DNA from: a virus
IMG/VR virus record: IMGVR_UViG_3300027985_001696
Location: 1 to 28,236 of that record
Reading direction: 5' to 3' (one strand)
DNA length: 28,236 nt
Under the pieces are notes generated by a model. The model saw only the letters and a program-made list of their open reading frames with translations. It was not told the origin of the DNA and ran no database searches. The position numbers and the translations under genes are program-made. Positions 13,425 to 21,872 of the stretch are shown piece after piece. How positions within the stretch are numbered: the stretch's first letter is position 1; every line of letters begins with the position of its first letter.

Positions 13425-14510
13425 ATGAAGACTAGATATACACCGGAAAAATTGAAAGAAGATGAATACAAAATAGCTGTATTCCGGCAAAAACAATCAT
13501 TACCCTACGAAGCAAAAGTATATCACGCAGAACGTCGTGCAAAAGAATTCTATGATGAACTTGATGGCCATTGCCATGTATCAGTAGGGGGGTTGGATAG
13601 CATTACACTCTTAATATTTCTGCGGAGTATCGGCATTGATGTCCCTGCTATTTCCGTTTCAACGCTGGAAGATAAAAGCATACAGAAAATTCATAAACAA
13701 CTCGGCATCATAGAACTGAAACCATTAATGAGCAAGGTTGAAGTGTTGCGCGAATTTGGATACCCGGTTTTATCAAAAGAAACTGCTGGTAAGATTGCAC
13801 TTTTGCAAAATGCAAATAGCAAAAACAAGGTTGTTAGACATGCAATTATCACGGGGGAGACTGGCGAGTATGGCGGGAACAGGAAAAACACTCGTATGAA
13901 AATGTCGCAAAAGTGGTTAGAAAAGTTTGGCGGATCTGACCCAGAAGGGGAAGCACTAGGATATCAAAAAGCGCCTTTTAAAGTTTCTGACAAGTGTTGT
14001 TATTATCTAAAGGAAAAACCTTGTGACGATTATGCTCGAGCAAACCATAGTTATCCATATCTCGGATTGATGGCGTCAGAACATGGACGACGAGAGAAAG
14101 CACTTATGACGAATGGGTGCAACTATTTCGGTGAAAATACGAAACGTAGTGCACCATTTGCGATATTTGAGAGACAAGATATTCTTCAACTTGCGCTTGA
14201 TCTCAATGTCTCGGTTCCTGAGATTTATGGGGAAATTGTACGTGAGCCTGCTGGCATATTAAGAACAACTGGCGCACAACGCACTGGATGTTCGATGTGT
14301 GGCTTCGGAATACATCTTGAATCGCGTCCACATCGTTTCGACCAACTCAGACAGAAAAATTTAAAAGAATGGGAATTCTGGATGTTTGACATGGGGTGGG
14401 GCAAGGTTCTTGATTACATAGGTGTCGGATGGAAAGACGAGCAACTGAGTCTTGATTTAAACGCTGATGAAGAGCCCAAAGGAGATTTTTATGCCAAAGC
14501 AATACGGTGA
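13425..14510 (+). CDS. PAPS-reductase/DndC-like family protein with altered PP-loop
   Basis: A 361-residue protein of the adenine-nucleotide alpha-hydrolase (PP-loop) superfamily. The PP-loop position reads VSVGGLDS (52-59) in place of SGGxDS with Ser and Lys, so the first Ser is Val and the Lys is Leu. Cysteines include KCCYYLKEKPC (around 190) and GCSMCGFG (C289, C292), the latter followed by HLESRPHRFDQL, the usual C-terminal signature of phage PAPS-reductase-like proteins and a possible Fe-S or metal site. The gene is visibly more AT-rich than its neighbours. Substrate is unknown; DNA or nucleotide modification is a possible role. Confidence 0.85.
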   Translation: MKTRYTPEKLKEDEYKIAVFRQKQSLPYEAKVYHAERRAKEFYDELDGHCHVSVGGLDSITLLIFLRSIGIDVPAISVSTLEDKSIQKIHKQLGIIELKPLMSKVEVLREFGYPVLSKETAGKIALLQNANSKNKVVRHAIITGETGEYGGNRKNTRMKMSQKWLEKFGGSDPEGEALGYQKAPFKVSDKCCYYLKEKPCDDYARANHSYPYLGLMASEHGRREKALMTNGCNYFGENTKRSAPFAIFERQDILQLALDLNVSVPEIYGEIVREPAGILRTTGAQRTGCSMCGFGIHLESRPHRFDQLRQKNLKEWEFWMFDMGWGKVLDYIGVGWKDEQLSLDLNADEEPKGDFYAKAIR

Positions 14511-14586
14511 ACCAGCTTCGTATGAAACAAAGCTTGAACGCATCATGGCGCGACTTGGCGTTGACAAATATTTTAAGGAGGATTGA
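14491..14586 (+). CDS. Very small phage protein, 31 residues
   Basis: The frame starts MPKQYGEPASYETKLERIMA and ends FKED, with AAAGGAG six to eight bases before the ATG. Its C-terminal codons overlap the ribosome site of the next gene. Tiny proteins of this form (SYETKLERIMARLGV) recur in Clostridia phages at this place, before the late regulator. Function unknown. Confidence 0.65.
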   Translation: MPKQYGEPASYETKLERIMARLGVDKYFKED

Positions 14587-14590
14587 TTTT

Positions 14591-14845
14591 ATGACACCAG
14601 CAAAATTTAAGGAATCCAATCGCACGCTCAGAAAACCCGACAGTATGACCGACGAGGAATGCGGGTCGTTGGAAGTTTACACCGACGGAATGCAATGTAT
14701 TTCTTGCTGGCGGTTGAGCCTGCGTGAGCGGTTGAGCGCGGTGTTCTTCGGGCGGATATGGCTTGGTGTTGTCTTTGGCGAGACACAACCTCCTGTATGG
14801 CTCATATGCTGCAGAACGGCGTTTGAGAAGGAGAAAACTGTATGA
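14591..14845 (+). CDS. Hypothetical phage protein before the late regulator
   Basis: An 84-residue protein, MTPAKFKESNRTLRKPDSMT... The start at 14591 has AAGGAGG eight bases upstream and leaves five bases after the preceding tiny gene. A central CISCW and hydrophobic, aromatic C-terminus (FFGRIWLGVVFG, PPVWLICC) are seen, but it is not an obvious membrane protein. It overlaps the next start by ATGA, so it is coupled to the sigma-like gene. No function known. Confidence 0.75.
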   Translation: MTPAKFKESNRTLRKPDSMTDEECGSLEVYTDGMQCISCWRLSLRERLSAVFFGRIWLGVVFGETQPPVWLICCRTAFEKEKTV

Positions 14846-15228
14846 CGCTTGACGATCTGAAGAACGTACGCCGGCAAAGGTTGCGCATTGTATCACTGCA
14901 AGAACGAATCGACGGTCTGCGCTCCCGGGCGGAGTATACAGCTCGGCAGCTAGGCGAGTACGGATCCGATGATGCGACACGCGACCGTTTAGCAGAATAC
15001 GTCGCCGAATTGGACGATCTCGAGCATCATCTCACCAGTGAGATGATTACGCTTGAGCATGAGATGCAGGCTATAGACGATGCACTAAGCGTGTTGCCGG
15101 AGAATCAGGAAAAGGTGTTGCGATTGCGGTATTGTGAGGGGTTTTCGTGGAAACAAGTAGCAAAAAGAACGAATTATTGTGAGCAACATTGCAGGAAGAT
15201 ATCTAAGCTTGACATAAACCGTCTGTAG
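14842..15228 (+). CDS. Sigma-70 region 4-like late transcription regulator
   Basis: A 128-residue protein. Residues 1-75 form a long charged helix or coiled coil. Residues 78-128 resemble sigma-70 region 4 (LSVLPENQEKVLRLRYCEGFSWKQVAKRT), a helix-turn-helix that recognises -35 elements. Proteins of this kind (DUF1492 or ArpU-like) sit just before the packaging genes in Firmicutes phages and are thought to switch on late transcription. The position here, last of the replication-side genes, agrees. No late promoter could be identified with confidence. Confidence 0.85.
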   Translation: MTLDDLKNVRRQRLRIVSLQERIDGLRSRAEYTARQLGEYGSDDATRDRLAEYVAELDDLEHHLTSEMITLEHEMQAIDDALSVLPENQEKVLRLRYCEGFSWKQVAKRTNYCEQHCRKISKLDINRL

Positions 15229-15237
15229 CAGTATAAA
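15209..15237 (+). promoter_or_regulatory. Near-consensus promoter of a cargo gene pair
   Basis: TTGACA (15209-15214), a spacer of exactly 17 bases, then TATAAA (15232-15237). It overlaps the last codons of the sigma-like gene. Transcription is expected about seven bases after the -10, which is the A of the ATG at 15244, so the mRNA would have no leader. Confidence 0.75.
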
Positions 15238-15243
15238 TATTTT

Positions 15244-15738
15244 ATGAGTGATTCTTTGGTAAATCTAAAAGCTTGTTTTTCTGTGCTTGAAAATGAATAT
15301 CGTCGAGAAGATGCCCGATGTGAAGGTATTATTAACAGAAGCAGTATGTCCCTTCAGTTTGCAGGTGTTTTAGCGGGTATTTGTGTCGCTCAGTTGATAG
15401 CAGAAACAAGTAAAACTAATGTAAGTTATCTATTAGTGTGGTTATACTGCACATCAATTCTTATTTCCGTCGCAAGTGTTGTTATGCTAACCATGGCAAT
15501 GAGTATAAAAAACTATCTTAGATTCCCCGATGAAGAGATTGATGTTGTAATTGTCAGAAAAATGTCTGAAATTGATTATGTTTTATGTTTGATCGACAGC
15601 ATTCGGGTAATAATCCCTCACAACAGAGCTCAGAACGACACACGTTTAAATAAATTATCCATAGGTATATGGCTATGCGCGATTACTGTAATAATTATTT
15701 TCGCAACATTAATCAGTAGCGTTTTGACAAGGGTATAG
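15244..15738 (+). CDS. Three-segment membrane protein, likely cargo (moron) gene
   Basis: A 164-residue protein. A cytosolic N-terminal helix (1-34, LENEYRREDARCEGIINRSS) precedes two close membrane segments (about 36-53 and 61-85), a soluble charged helical part (88-136) and a last membrane segment (138-160). This helix/two-TM/helix/TM outline resembles SLATT-type or other effector-like membrane proteins of bacterial defence, but I see no diagnostic motif. There is no Shine-Dalgarno; the promoter places the start of the RNA at the ATG. It is visibly AT-rich. Superinfection exclusion or host protection are the likely roles, by inference. Confidence 0.78.
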   Translation: MSDSLVNLKACFSVLENEYRREDARCEGIINRSSMSLQFAGVLAGICVAQLIAETSKTNVSYLLVWLYCTSILISVASVVMLTMAMSIKNYLRFPDEEIDVVIVRKMSEIDYVLCLIDSIRVIIPHNRAQNDTRLNKLSIGIWLCAITVIIIFATLISSVLTRV

Positions 15739-15740
15739 AT

Positions 15741-16046
15741 ATGAGCGCTAAAAATACAAAAAAAACAGATCAACAGGAGCCAACAATTAGCCCAACTACT
15801 CCAATGGCTTTAAATCCAATGGCTCCTAAAAACATTCGATATCATTATAATTCTGATCCATTCCCCCCCTCAGAAGATGGTGGCTGTTTGGATTTACCAT
15901 TTGGTCATGATGTTTATTGCAATCGCAAAGCTGACATGGAAAGCTCGCTTAGGAAAAAAGAAGACTATCAACCAAGCGAACGAGAGAAATATCGGAAAAA
16001 ATTAGAAAAAATTTTTAAGGATCAAGACAAAACACTAAAGGAATAA
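15741..16046 (+). CDS. Small soluble partner of the membrane protein, unknown
   Basis: A 101-residue protein starting two bases after the stop of the membrane gene, with AAGGG as ribosome site, so the two form one transcript. The N-terminal half is Pro/Thr/Asn rich and probably disordered (TISPTTPMALNPMAP). A short centre, CLDLPFGHDVYC, may form a fold or disulfide. The C-terminus (66-101) is a charged helix or coiled coil. No family recognised. It is AT-rich like its neighbour and could be a regulator, sensor or neutralising partner of it. Confidence 0.7.
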   Translation: MSAKNTKKTDQQEPTISPTTPMALNPMAPKNIRYHYNSDPFPPSEDGGCLDLPFGHDVYCNRKADMESSLRKKEDYQPSEREKYRKKLEKIFKDQDKTLKE

Positions 16047-16104
16047 TAATTATGGCGCATAAATGCGCGGTTTACCTGTGTTAAATTAGTATTGTGAAGT
16101 AAGC

Positions 16105-16137
16105 AAAAGACCGTGGCGAAAAGCTCCGGTCTTTTTT
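16105..16137. terminator. Strong intrinsic terminator closing the cargo unit
   Basis: AAAAGACCG (16105-16113) pairs with CGGTCTTTT (16127-16135), followed by a T run on the plus strand. On the minus strand the stem is also followed by a T-rich tract, so it can end the converging minus-strand gene as well. It isolates the pair at 15244-16046 from the late operon. Confidence 0.85.
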
Positions 16138-16147
16138 ATGGGCATAT

Positions 16148-16399
16148 TTACACGATAATATTTGGATTCGTATAAAGCAGTTTTATTTCATCTTCGGTCA
16201 GCTCAATAGTATTTGCAGTGCGAAATTCATATGGACCGCCGTCAGGATTTTTGAAACGCTGGTTTACGATGGATTCGATGAGATCTGCATCTGGGTATTG
16301 ATCATTAATCTGCTCCGTATAGATTGTTATATCGTGTTCGCCAAATACATGGCCACCCTTGCCGCTAATGAGGGTGCATTTCCAATAAGTTACACTCAC
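16148..16399 (-). CDS. Lone minus-strand small protein of unknown function
   Basis: An 83-residue protein (MSVTYWKCTLISGKGGHVFG...), rich in strands with an acidic C-terminus (ELTEDEIKLLYTN). It uses GTG at 16399, because AGGAGG lies eight bases upstream; a GTG at 16408 would touch the ribosome site. It is the only minus-strand gene right of the repressor and sits between a bidirectional terminator and the terminase, so it is separately controlled. TATACT on the minus strand near 16420 may be its -10. Not recognised. Confidence 0.68.
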   Translation of the reverse strand: MSVTYWKCTLISGKGGHVFGEHDITIYTEQINDQYPDADLIESIVNQRFKNPDGGPYEFRTANTIELTEDEIKLLYTNPNIIV

Positions 16400-16466
16400 A
16401 AAATTCACCTCCTGCGATCAGTATAGCAGGGTTAATTCAAAAACACACGAACGAGAGGTGGTGGCC

Positions 16467-18446
16467 GTGGCGAAGCAGCGTGATCCGTTACGCGACGAGG
16501 CAAAGCGCCTGTTCGATGAAGCGAATGGCGAGATCTCCAACCGTGATATTGCTGCGCGCCTTGGTACCGATGAAAAGAAGGTCGCGGTCTGGAAACAGCG
16601 CGACGGCTGGACTGTTGTACAACAAAAAAAGTTAGTACAACAAAAGGCCAAAGTACAACAAAAGAAAGCCGATAAAAAACTGGTTAAAGCCGCGGCTGAA
16701 AACGAAGCACTCACGGAGCAGCAAGAAATATTTTGCTTGCTTTATGTTAAGACATATAATGCCACCCAATCGTATCAGACCGCTTTTCAATCTAGTCAGC
16801 GCACGGCACACTCTTACGGATATTCGCTGCTGCAGCGTCCGGAGATCCGCGAGGAAATCAAGCGGTTGCAAGCGGTGAAGAATGAAGCGCTGCTTGCTAC
16901 TGCCCAGGACGTTGTAAGCTTGCATATGCGGATCGCATTTGCGGATATTACCGACTTCGTGGATTTCAAGGGTTATATGGTTACTCTTCGAAAAAGTAAC
17001 GAAGTGGACGGACAACTTATTTCCTCAGTGCAGGAGACCAAGGACGGCGTTTCGCTCAAGCTTGCCGATCGCCAAAAGTCACTCGATTTTCTTGAACGCT
17101 ATTTCATGATGAACCCCATGGACGTTCACCGGAAAGCATACGATAATGCCCGGCTGGAACTTGATCGAAAGAAAGCACAGATTGAAGCAGCAGCCACGGG
17201 CGCTGGTTCACCAATCATCCCGGATGCGGTGTGGCGTGAGCTGATGAACCCTGCATACGCAGAACATTTAACGAATGATCGACCGATGCAAATTTATTTC
17301 GGCGGATCTTCCAGCGGGAAGTCGTTCGGGATTTTAGGTCAGCGTACTGTTCGTGACATGCTCCGCGGCGAACGCAATTACCTGATATTGCGAAAGACAG
17401 CACGTACGATTCGTAACAGCTGCTACAACGAGATTACGAAGTGCATCAATCGCATGGATCTCACTGCAGAGTTTACAATCAACAAAACTGACATGGTGAT
17501 CACCCATAAAGCAAGCGGCCGACAGATTCTCTTTGCTGGCTTGGATGATGTTGAAAAGGTCAAGTCTATCACTCCGGCAGTTGGCGTGATTACGGATATC
17601 ATGATTGAGGAAGCCACAGAGGCAGAATACAACGATTACAAGAGCTTGTTAAAACGCTTGCGTGGGCTATGTGAGGTCCCGAAACGCATGGTATTGCTAT
17701 TCAACCCTGTGACACAGGATCATTGGATATACACCGAATTTTTTGTCGGTCGTTTTGATGATGCAACTGGTGTGTTTTATGGCACTGATCTCAGCATCCT
17801 GCGAACGACCTATAAGCATAATCGTTTTCTTGCACAGGAAGATATCGACCGGCTTGAGGGCGAAACGGATAAATACTATTACGATGTCTATACTCTTGGG
17901 AAATGGGGCATCCTTGGGCATCTGATTTTCACCAACTGGGAAGTCCGGGAACTCTCCGATGTCCTAAAGACAATACATCAGTTTTACAACGGGCTGGACT
18001 TCGGATTCTTTCCGGATCCGGCCGCGTTCGTACGGGTCGGTTTAAATCGTGCGAAAAAAGAGGTATACATTTTTAAGGAGCGTAAAGGGACACACCTAAC
18101 AAATGATGTTCTCGCAAAGGAAATCAAACCGATTGTTGGTCGCGAAATAGTAACCTGTGACAGCGCTGAGCCTAAAAGCATACAAGAGCTCAATGATTTT
18201 AATATCACGGCGGTACCCGCCCGTAAAGGGCCAGGATCGCTTGAATTTGGTATTAAATGGTTGCAGCGCATGAAAATCATAGTCGACGTCAGCTGTACGG
18301 AAATGGCGGGCGAGCTTCGAAAGTATAAATACCGCGAAGATCGAGATGGTAACGTTCTCCCGCAGCCGCTTGACAAGGATAACCATTTGATTGATGGTAC
18401 GCGCTATGCGCTTGAAGATGTTATGGTAGCAACCAAGGTCTCATAA
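16467..18446 (+). CDS. Terminase: fused small and large subunits
   Basis: A 659-residue protein joining both terminase parts. Residues 1-48 resemble the HTH of PBSX-type small subunits (NGEISNRDIAARLGTDEKKV). A Gln/Lys linker with repeated VQQK follows, then a second small-subunit-type region (about 85-150, LTEQQEIFCLLYVKTYNATQ). From about 255 comes the large subunit: Walker A GGSSSGKS (279-286), Walker B near D377 to E382, and RNase H-type nuclease acids D511 (LDFGFFPDP), D565 (TCDSAEP) and D643 (LIDGTRY). It packages phage DNA. Of three in-frame GTG starts, that at 16467 has the best spacing from GAGAGG. Confidence 0.92.
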   Translation: MAKQRDPLRDEAKRLFDEANGEISNRDIAARLGTDEKKVAVWKQRDGWTVVQQKKLVQQKAKVQQKKADKKLVKAAAENEALTEQQEIFCLLYVKTYNATQSYQTAFQSSQRTAHSYGYSLLQRPEIREEIKRLQAVKNEALLATAQDVVSLHMRIAFADITDFVDFKGYMVTLRKSNEVDGQLISSVQETKDGVSLKLADRQKSLDFLERYFMMNPMDVHRKAYDNARLELDRKKAQIEAAATGAGSPIIPDAVWRELMNPAYAEHLTNDRPMQIYFGGSSSGKSFGILGQRTVRDMLRGERNYLILRKTARTIRNSCYNEITKCINRMDLTAEFTINKTDMVITHKASGRQILFAGLDDVEKVKSITPAVGVITDIMIEEATEAEYNDYKSLLKRLRGLCEVPKRMVLLFNPVTQDHWIYTEFFVGRFDDATGVFYGTDLSILRTTYKHNRFLAQEDIDRLEGETDKYYYDVYTLGKWGILGHLIFTNWEVRELSDVLKTIHQFYNGLDFGFFPDPAAFVRVGLNRAKKEVYIFKERKGTHLTNDVLAKEIKPIVGREIVTCDSAEPKSIQELNDFNITAVPARKGPGSLEFGIKWLQRMKIIVDVSCTEMAGELRKYKYREDRDGNVLPQPLDKDNHLIDGTRYALEDVMVATKVS

Positions 18447-18458
18447 CGGAGGATCGAT

Positions 18459-20027
18459 ATGTTTATTACACAGATGGAGCTGAATAAGCTTCGCGTCGTC
18501 CAGGGCGGCGCTATGTCTGAGGGCGAGATCCTCACGAGCTTGATACGCGAGGATAAGGAGACGGCATCTTTCAAGATGGCGGTAACTGCCGAACGGTATT
18601 ATCGTGGTGATCATGACGTCAAAGAGCACAGCTTCACGACAGAGTACATAACCGAACCAGTTGTTGCAGAAGACGGAACCCAAGCAGAACAGGTTGTGAC
18701 ATATACGAATTTTAACAGATCGGATATGCGTACCTCGAATCCGTTCTTTTGGATTCATGTGCTGCAGAAAACACAATATGTGTTAGGCCGCGAACCTTCG
18801 ATCAGCGTGCAAGAAACATTCACTGATGCAGATGCATATGCTGATGCTCTTCATTCTACAACCGACGCTACGTTCATGAAATTGCTCACTGAGTGGGCGA
18901 CAGCAGCTTCACAGGGCGGCAAAGCATGGATTAAAGAATATCGTGATCGTGACGGCCGGCTTCGCCAAGCTGTTATTCCACGGTGTAACGGCATCCCGAT
19001 TTACGATACTGTGCATGATAAAACGCTTGTTGAGTTCATTTATCACTATCCGGTTGTGATGCACATTGGTCGTGATAAACGAATTATCAGAACATACGCT
19101 GAATGGTGGACGAAAAATGGCGTTACATACTGGTTTGCAGATGAAAACGATTCTTTCAAACCAGATCCTGATCGGGCAGGTGTAAGACCTCATTACCGCA
19201 CAACCACATATATCAACGGTGAAGATGGCGTCACGCCCAAGGTAAAATCAGTTGAGCCAAAAACGTGGGAGCATTTCCCATTCGTTGAGCTGATGAACAA
19301 CGAAGAAGGGCTGAGTGATCTTTCACGCTATAAAGACTTAATTGACGCATACGATCTCATTCAATCCCAGGGCAGTAACAATGCTCTGGATTTCAATGAG
19401 TTTTTCGCCATACTTCAAGGTTATGGTGGAGAAACAGCAAATGCGATCGTACGAAAATTGAGGATTAACCAGGCTGTAAATATCAACGGGCAGGGTGGAA
19501 ACATTGACCTAAAACAGCTCGATCTTGACATGAAAGGCCGCATTGATTGGATAGCTGTTCTGCGTGATGCGATTCACGAATTCGGTATGGCGGTGGATAT
19601 CAAGAAAGCCGACTTTGGATCAGCACCGTCTGGTGTTTCACTAAAATTCCAGTATACGCTGCTCGATCTAAAGGCGAACGCGCTGATCACGCAAATGAAG
19701 TCCGCGCTTGAACAGCACTTCTGGTTCGTAACTCAAGATATAAATAAAAAGGCAACAGCTGCATACGACCCGACTGTGATTGATATCTCGTTCAATAAGA
19801 GCATGATTACGAACGACGTTGAGACGATTAGTATGATCAACGCTTCGACCGATCTAGTGCCTGAACGTATTCTTCTTGCTGCGCATCCGCTTGTTGATGA
19901 TCCTGATGCGGCACTCAAGGAAATGGAAAAGCAAAGAAAGAAAAAAGCCGCTGAAGCACGCAAAGCAATGGGTTCGTATGGACTGGCTGATGAAAAGGAT
20001 CCGGATGCCGGGGGCGATGCTGAGTGA
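18459..20027 (+). CDS. Portal protein (SPP1 gp6-like)
   Basis: A 522-residue portal of the SPP1 gp6 family, forming the ring at one capsid corner through which DNA passes. Family-type stretches include ERYYRGDHDVKEHSF near the N-terminus, VLQKTQYVLGREPSI (clip and stem region), FPFVELMNNEEGLSDLSRYK and SNNALDFNEFFAILQGY, followed by GVSLKFQYTLLDLKAN. The C-terminus is Lys/Ala/Glu rich. GGAGG precedes the start and the stop overlaps the next gene (GTGA). Confidence 0.93.
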   Translation: MFITQMELNKLRVVQGGAMSEGEILTSLIREDKETASFKMAVTAERYYRGDHDVKEHSFTTEYITEPVVAEDGTQAEQVVTYTNFNRSDMRTSNPFFWIHVLQKTQYVLGREPSISVQETFTDADAYADALHSTTDATFMKLLTEWATAASQGGKAWIKEYRDRDGRLRQAVIPRCNGIPIYDTVHDKTLVEFIYHYPVVMHIGRDKRIIRTYAEWWTKNGVTYWFADENDSFKPDPDRAGVRPHYRTTTYINGEDGVTPKVKSVEPKTWEHFPFVELMNNEEGLSDLSRYKDLIDAYDLIQSQGSNNALDFNEFFAILQGYGGETANAIVRKLRINQAVNINGQGGNIDLKQLDLDMKGRIDWIAVLRDAIHEFGMAVDIKKADFGSAPSGVSLKFQYTLLDLKANALITQMKSALEQHFWFVTQDINKKATAAYDPTVIDISFNKSMITNDVETISMINASTDLVPERILLAAHPLVDDPDAALKEMEKQRKKKAAEARKAMGSYGLADEKDPDAGGDAE

Positions 20028-21598
20028 CCGATTATTGGGTAAAGCGTGCGCTAGAACGACTACGCCGGGCAGAGTTGCTTGCGGACAACTATGAAGCGCG
20101 GATATTTCGACTTTACCAGGAATCATTTGAAGAGCTCAATGGCGAATTGAAAGCGCTTTTTCAGCATTATGCCGAACAAGGTTCACTTACTTCGTTGGAA
20201 GCAGCAGAATACTTGCGCGCACCGGTTACCCGTGAGCAAGCAGAAGTGATTATGCAAAAGCTTGCTGAAATCGAGGATCCTGATGTGCGCCGCCGCCTCC
20301 TTGCTCGTGCCAACAGTGCACAAGTATCCGCACGCATGAAACGTATTCAAGCTATGCAGGAAAATATCAAAGCAGAATGTGCTAAGATTGCGGATAAAGA
20401 AATCGCAATTCATCAGGAAGCTGCGCGGAAGTTAGGCACAGATGCTTATTACCGAAGTGCTTTTGATACTCAGCAGGGTGTCAACGCAGCGATACCATTT
20501 GCACAAATGACGATTGAAAAGATTGATGCGGTGCTTTCCGAACGTTGGGCTGGGGAGAATTACTCTTCACGCGTTTGGCAAAATGCTGAGGTGATGGCGC
20601 AAAAACTCGGAGAGCTCATACGCACCAATGTTGTTTCAGGGCGTCCATGGGAACAGTGCATCGATGAAATGCAACAGTATATGGCATCTCCGGATCAAGG
20701 CGGCTATTATGCTGCAACGCGACTTTTGCGGACGGAAACGATGCACGTCTACAATGAGATGTCAGCTGAGGCAAGCAGATCCATGGGTGCGCGAAGATAT
20801 CGCTTTATTGCAGTGCTGGATCTCAAAACGTCAGAAACTTGCCGGCGACATGATGGGCTTATGGATCCGGACACAGGAAAATATTACACTTATGCTAAGC
20901 GGAAAGCCGGCGTGAACTTCCCACCATTGCATCCGTGGTGTCGTTCAATTGAAGCGCCGTATATCAGCAAAGAGACGCTCAAAGACATGACGCGCCCGGC
21001 ACGAAATCCTGTGACTGGTGAGATCGTACAGGTGCCTGCCACAATGACATACAACGAGTGGTACAAAGAGTATGTCGAAGGTGACGAACAGGCAGTGTTG
21101 AACGAGCGAATGATCAAGAATACTTCTGGGGATCGCGAGCAATGGCAACGTTATCGTGAAGTTCTTGGAAAGAATGCTCCTAAGGACCTTGCTGCGTTTC
21201 AGCGTATAAAGTATACTGATTCTGCTAGTTGGGCAGACGCAAAGAGATCTTACCGAGATACGATCTCGGTAAATCGTGTATTAGCTGAGCCGCTGCAAAT
21301 TGATGCGGGGCAGTTTGGTAAAAAGGTTGGGAAACACGCTTCTGATTTTGGATTGGATGCATCAAGTGTTTCCGATCGCGAAGAAGTTACCAAGATCATA
21401 CATGGGATTGTTGACAACTATGACACTGTTTCCAAAGGAGCATGGCGCGGACAGCAATCTGAAGTGCTATTTTTCACGAAAGCAGAAGACGTTGTTGTGA
21501 CTAACCAACAAAAAGCATTTATTACTATCCTGAAAGGAGGAACCAACAATGCAAGGGTTAAAAACTCAAGAAGAATCCGCATTTTGCCGATTCTTTGA
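20024..21598 (+). CDS. SPP1 gp7/Mu F-like head morphogenesis protein with PBECR-like C-terminus
   Basis: A 524-residue minor head protein. The family part (1-330) has a long helical N-terminus and the metal-ligand signature CRRHDG ... NFPPLHPWCRS (about 272-313). After a linker a separate C-terminal domain (about 420-505) reads GKKVGKHASDFGLD ... LFFTKAEDVVVTNQQ, like the phage PBECR nuclease group (Barnase/EndoU/ColicinE5/RelE-like) often attached to this protein; this is by pattern and not certain. The last residues overlap the next gene by 50 bases. Starts at GTG overlapping the portal stop. Confidence 0.85.
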   Translation: MTDYWVKRALERLRRAELLADNYEARIFRLYQESFEELNGELKALFQHYAEQGSLTSLEAAEYLRAPVTREQAEVIMQKLAEIEDPDVRRRLLARANSAQVSARMKRIQAMQENIKAECAKIADKEIAIHQEAARKLGTDAYYRSAFDTQQGVNAAIPFAQMTIEKIDAVLSERWAGENYSSRVWQNAEVMAQKLGELIRTNVVSGRPWEQCIDEMQQYMASPDQGGYYAATRLLRTETMHVYNEMSAEASRSMGARRYRFIAVLDLKTSETCRRHDGLMDPDTGKYYTYAKRKAGVNFPPLHPWCRSIEAPYISKETLKDMTRPARNPVTGEIVQVPATMTYNEWYKEYVEGDEQAVLNERMIKNTSGDREQWQRYREVLGKNAPKDLAAFQRIKYTDSASWADAKRSYRDTISVNRVLAEPLQIDAGQFGKKVGKHASDFGLDASSVSDREEVTKIIHGIVDNYDTVSKGAWRGQQSEVLFFTKAEDVVVTNQQKAFITILKGGTNNARVKNSRRIRILPIL

Positions 21599-21851
21599 AG
21601 TCGTACAGCAACATGCGACGGCATTGGGGTTTGTGTTCTTCCTTGACACCGGCGAAGGTCGTGACGTTTCTTTTCAAGACATGGAAGGTGAGGATATTTC
21701 CGGATGGCTAATCCCGTGTCAACATGCCGCCGAATTTCAGGATGAATGGGAAAACACTCGACCTTCTGATCAATGGCTTTCGTTTTTCCGATTTGCAATT
21801 TGGCGATTAGAGAACGGAAATCTCATGATCGATTTCAAAGAATTTAACTGA
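21549..21851 (+). CDS. Small acidic protein, possible neutralising partner of the PBECR domain
   Basis: A 100-residue acidic protein (MQGLKTQEESAFCRFFEVVQ...). It begins inside the 3' end of the head-protein gene, with AAAGGAGG at the right distance. Proteins of this form follow minor head proteins in other Firmicutes phages. The tight overlap, small size and negative charge fit an immunity-type partner of the preceding nuclease-like domain; this is inference. The strand/helix pattern (LGFVFFLDTGEG, QWLSFFRFAIWRL) shows no known motif. A terminator follows. Confidence 0.75.
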   Translation: MQGLKTQEESAFCRFFEVVQQHATALGFVFFLDTGEGRDVSFQDMEGEDISGWLIPCQHAAEFQDEWENTRPSDQWLSFFRFAIWRLENGNLMIDFKEFN

Positions 21852-21872
21852 AGAACTTACAATCAATAACCC

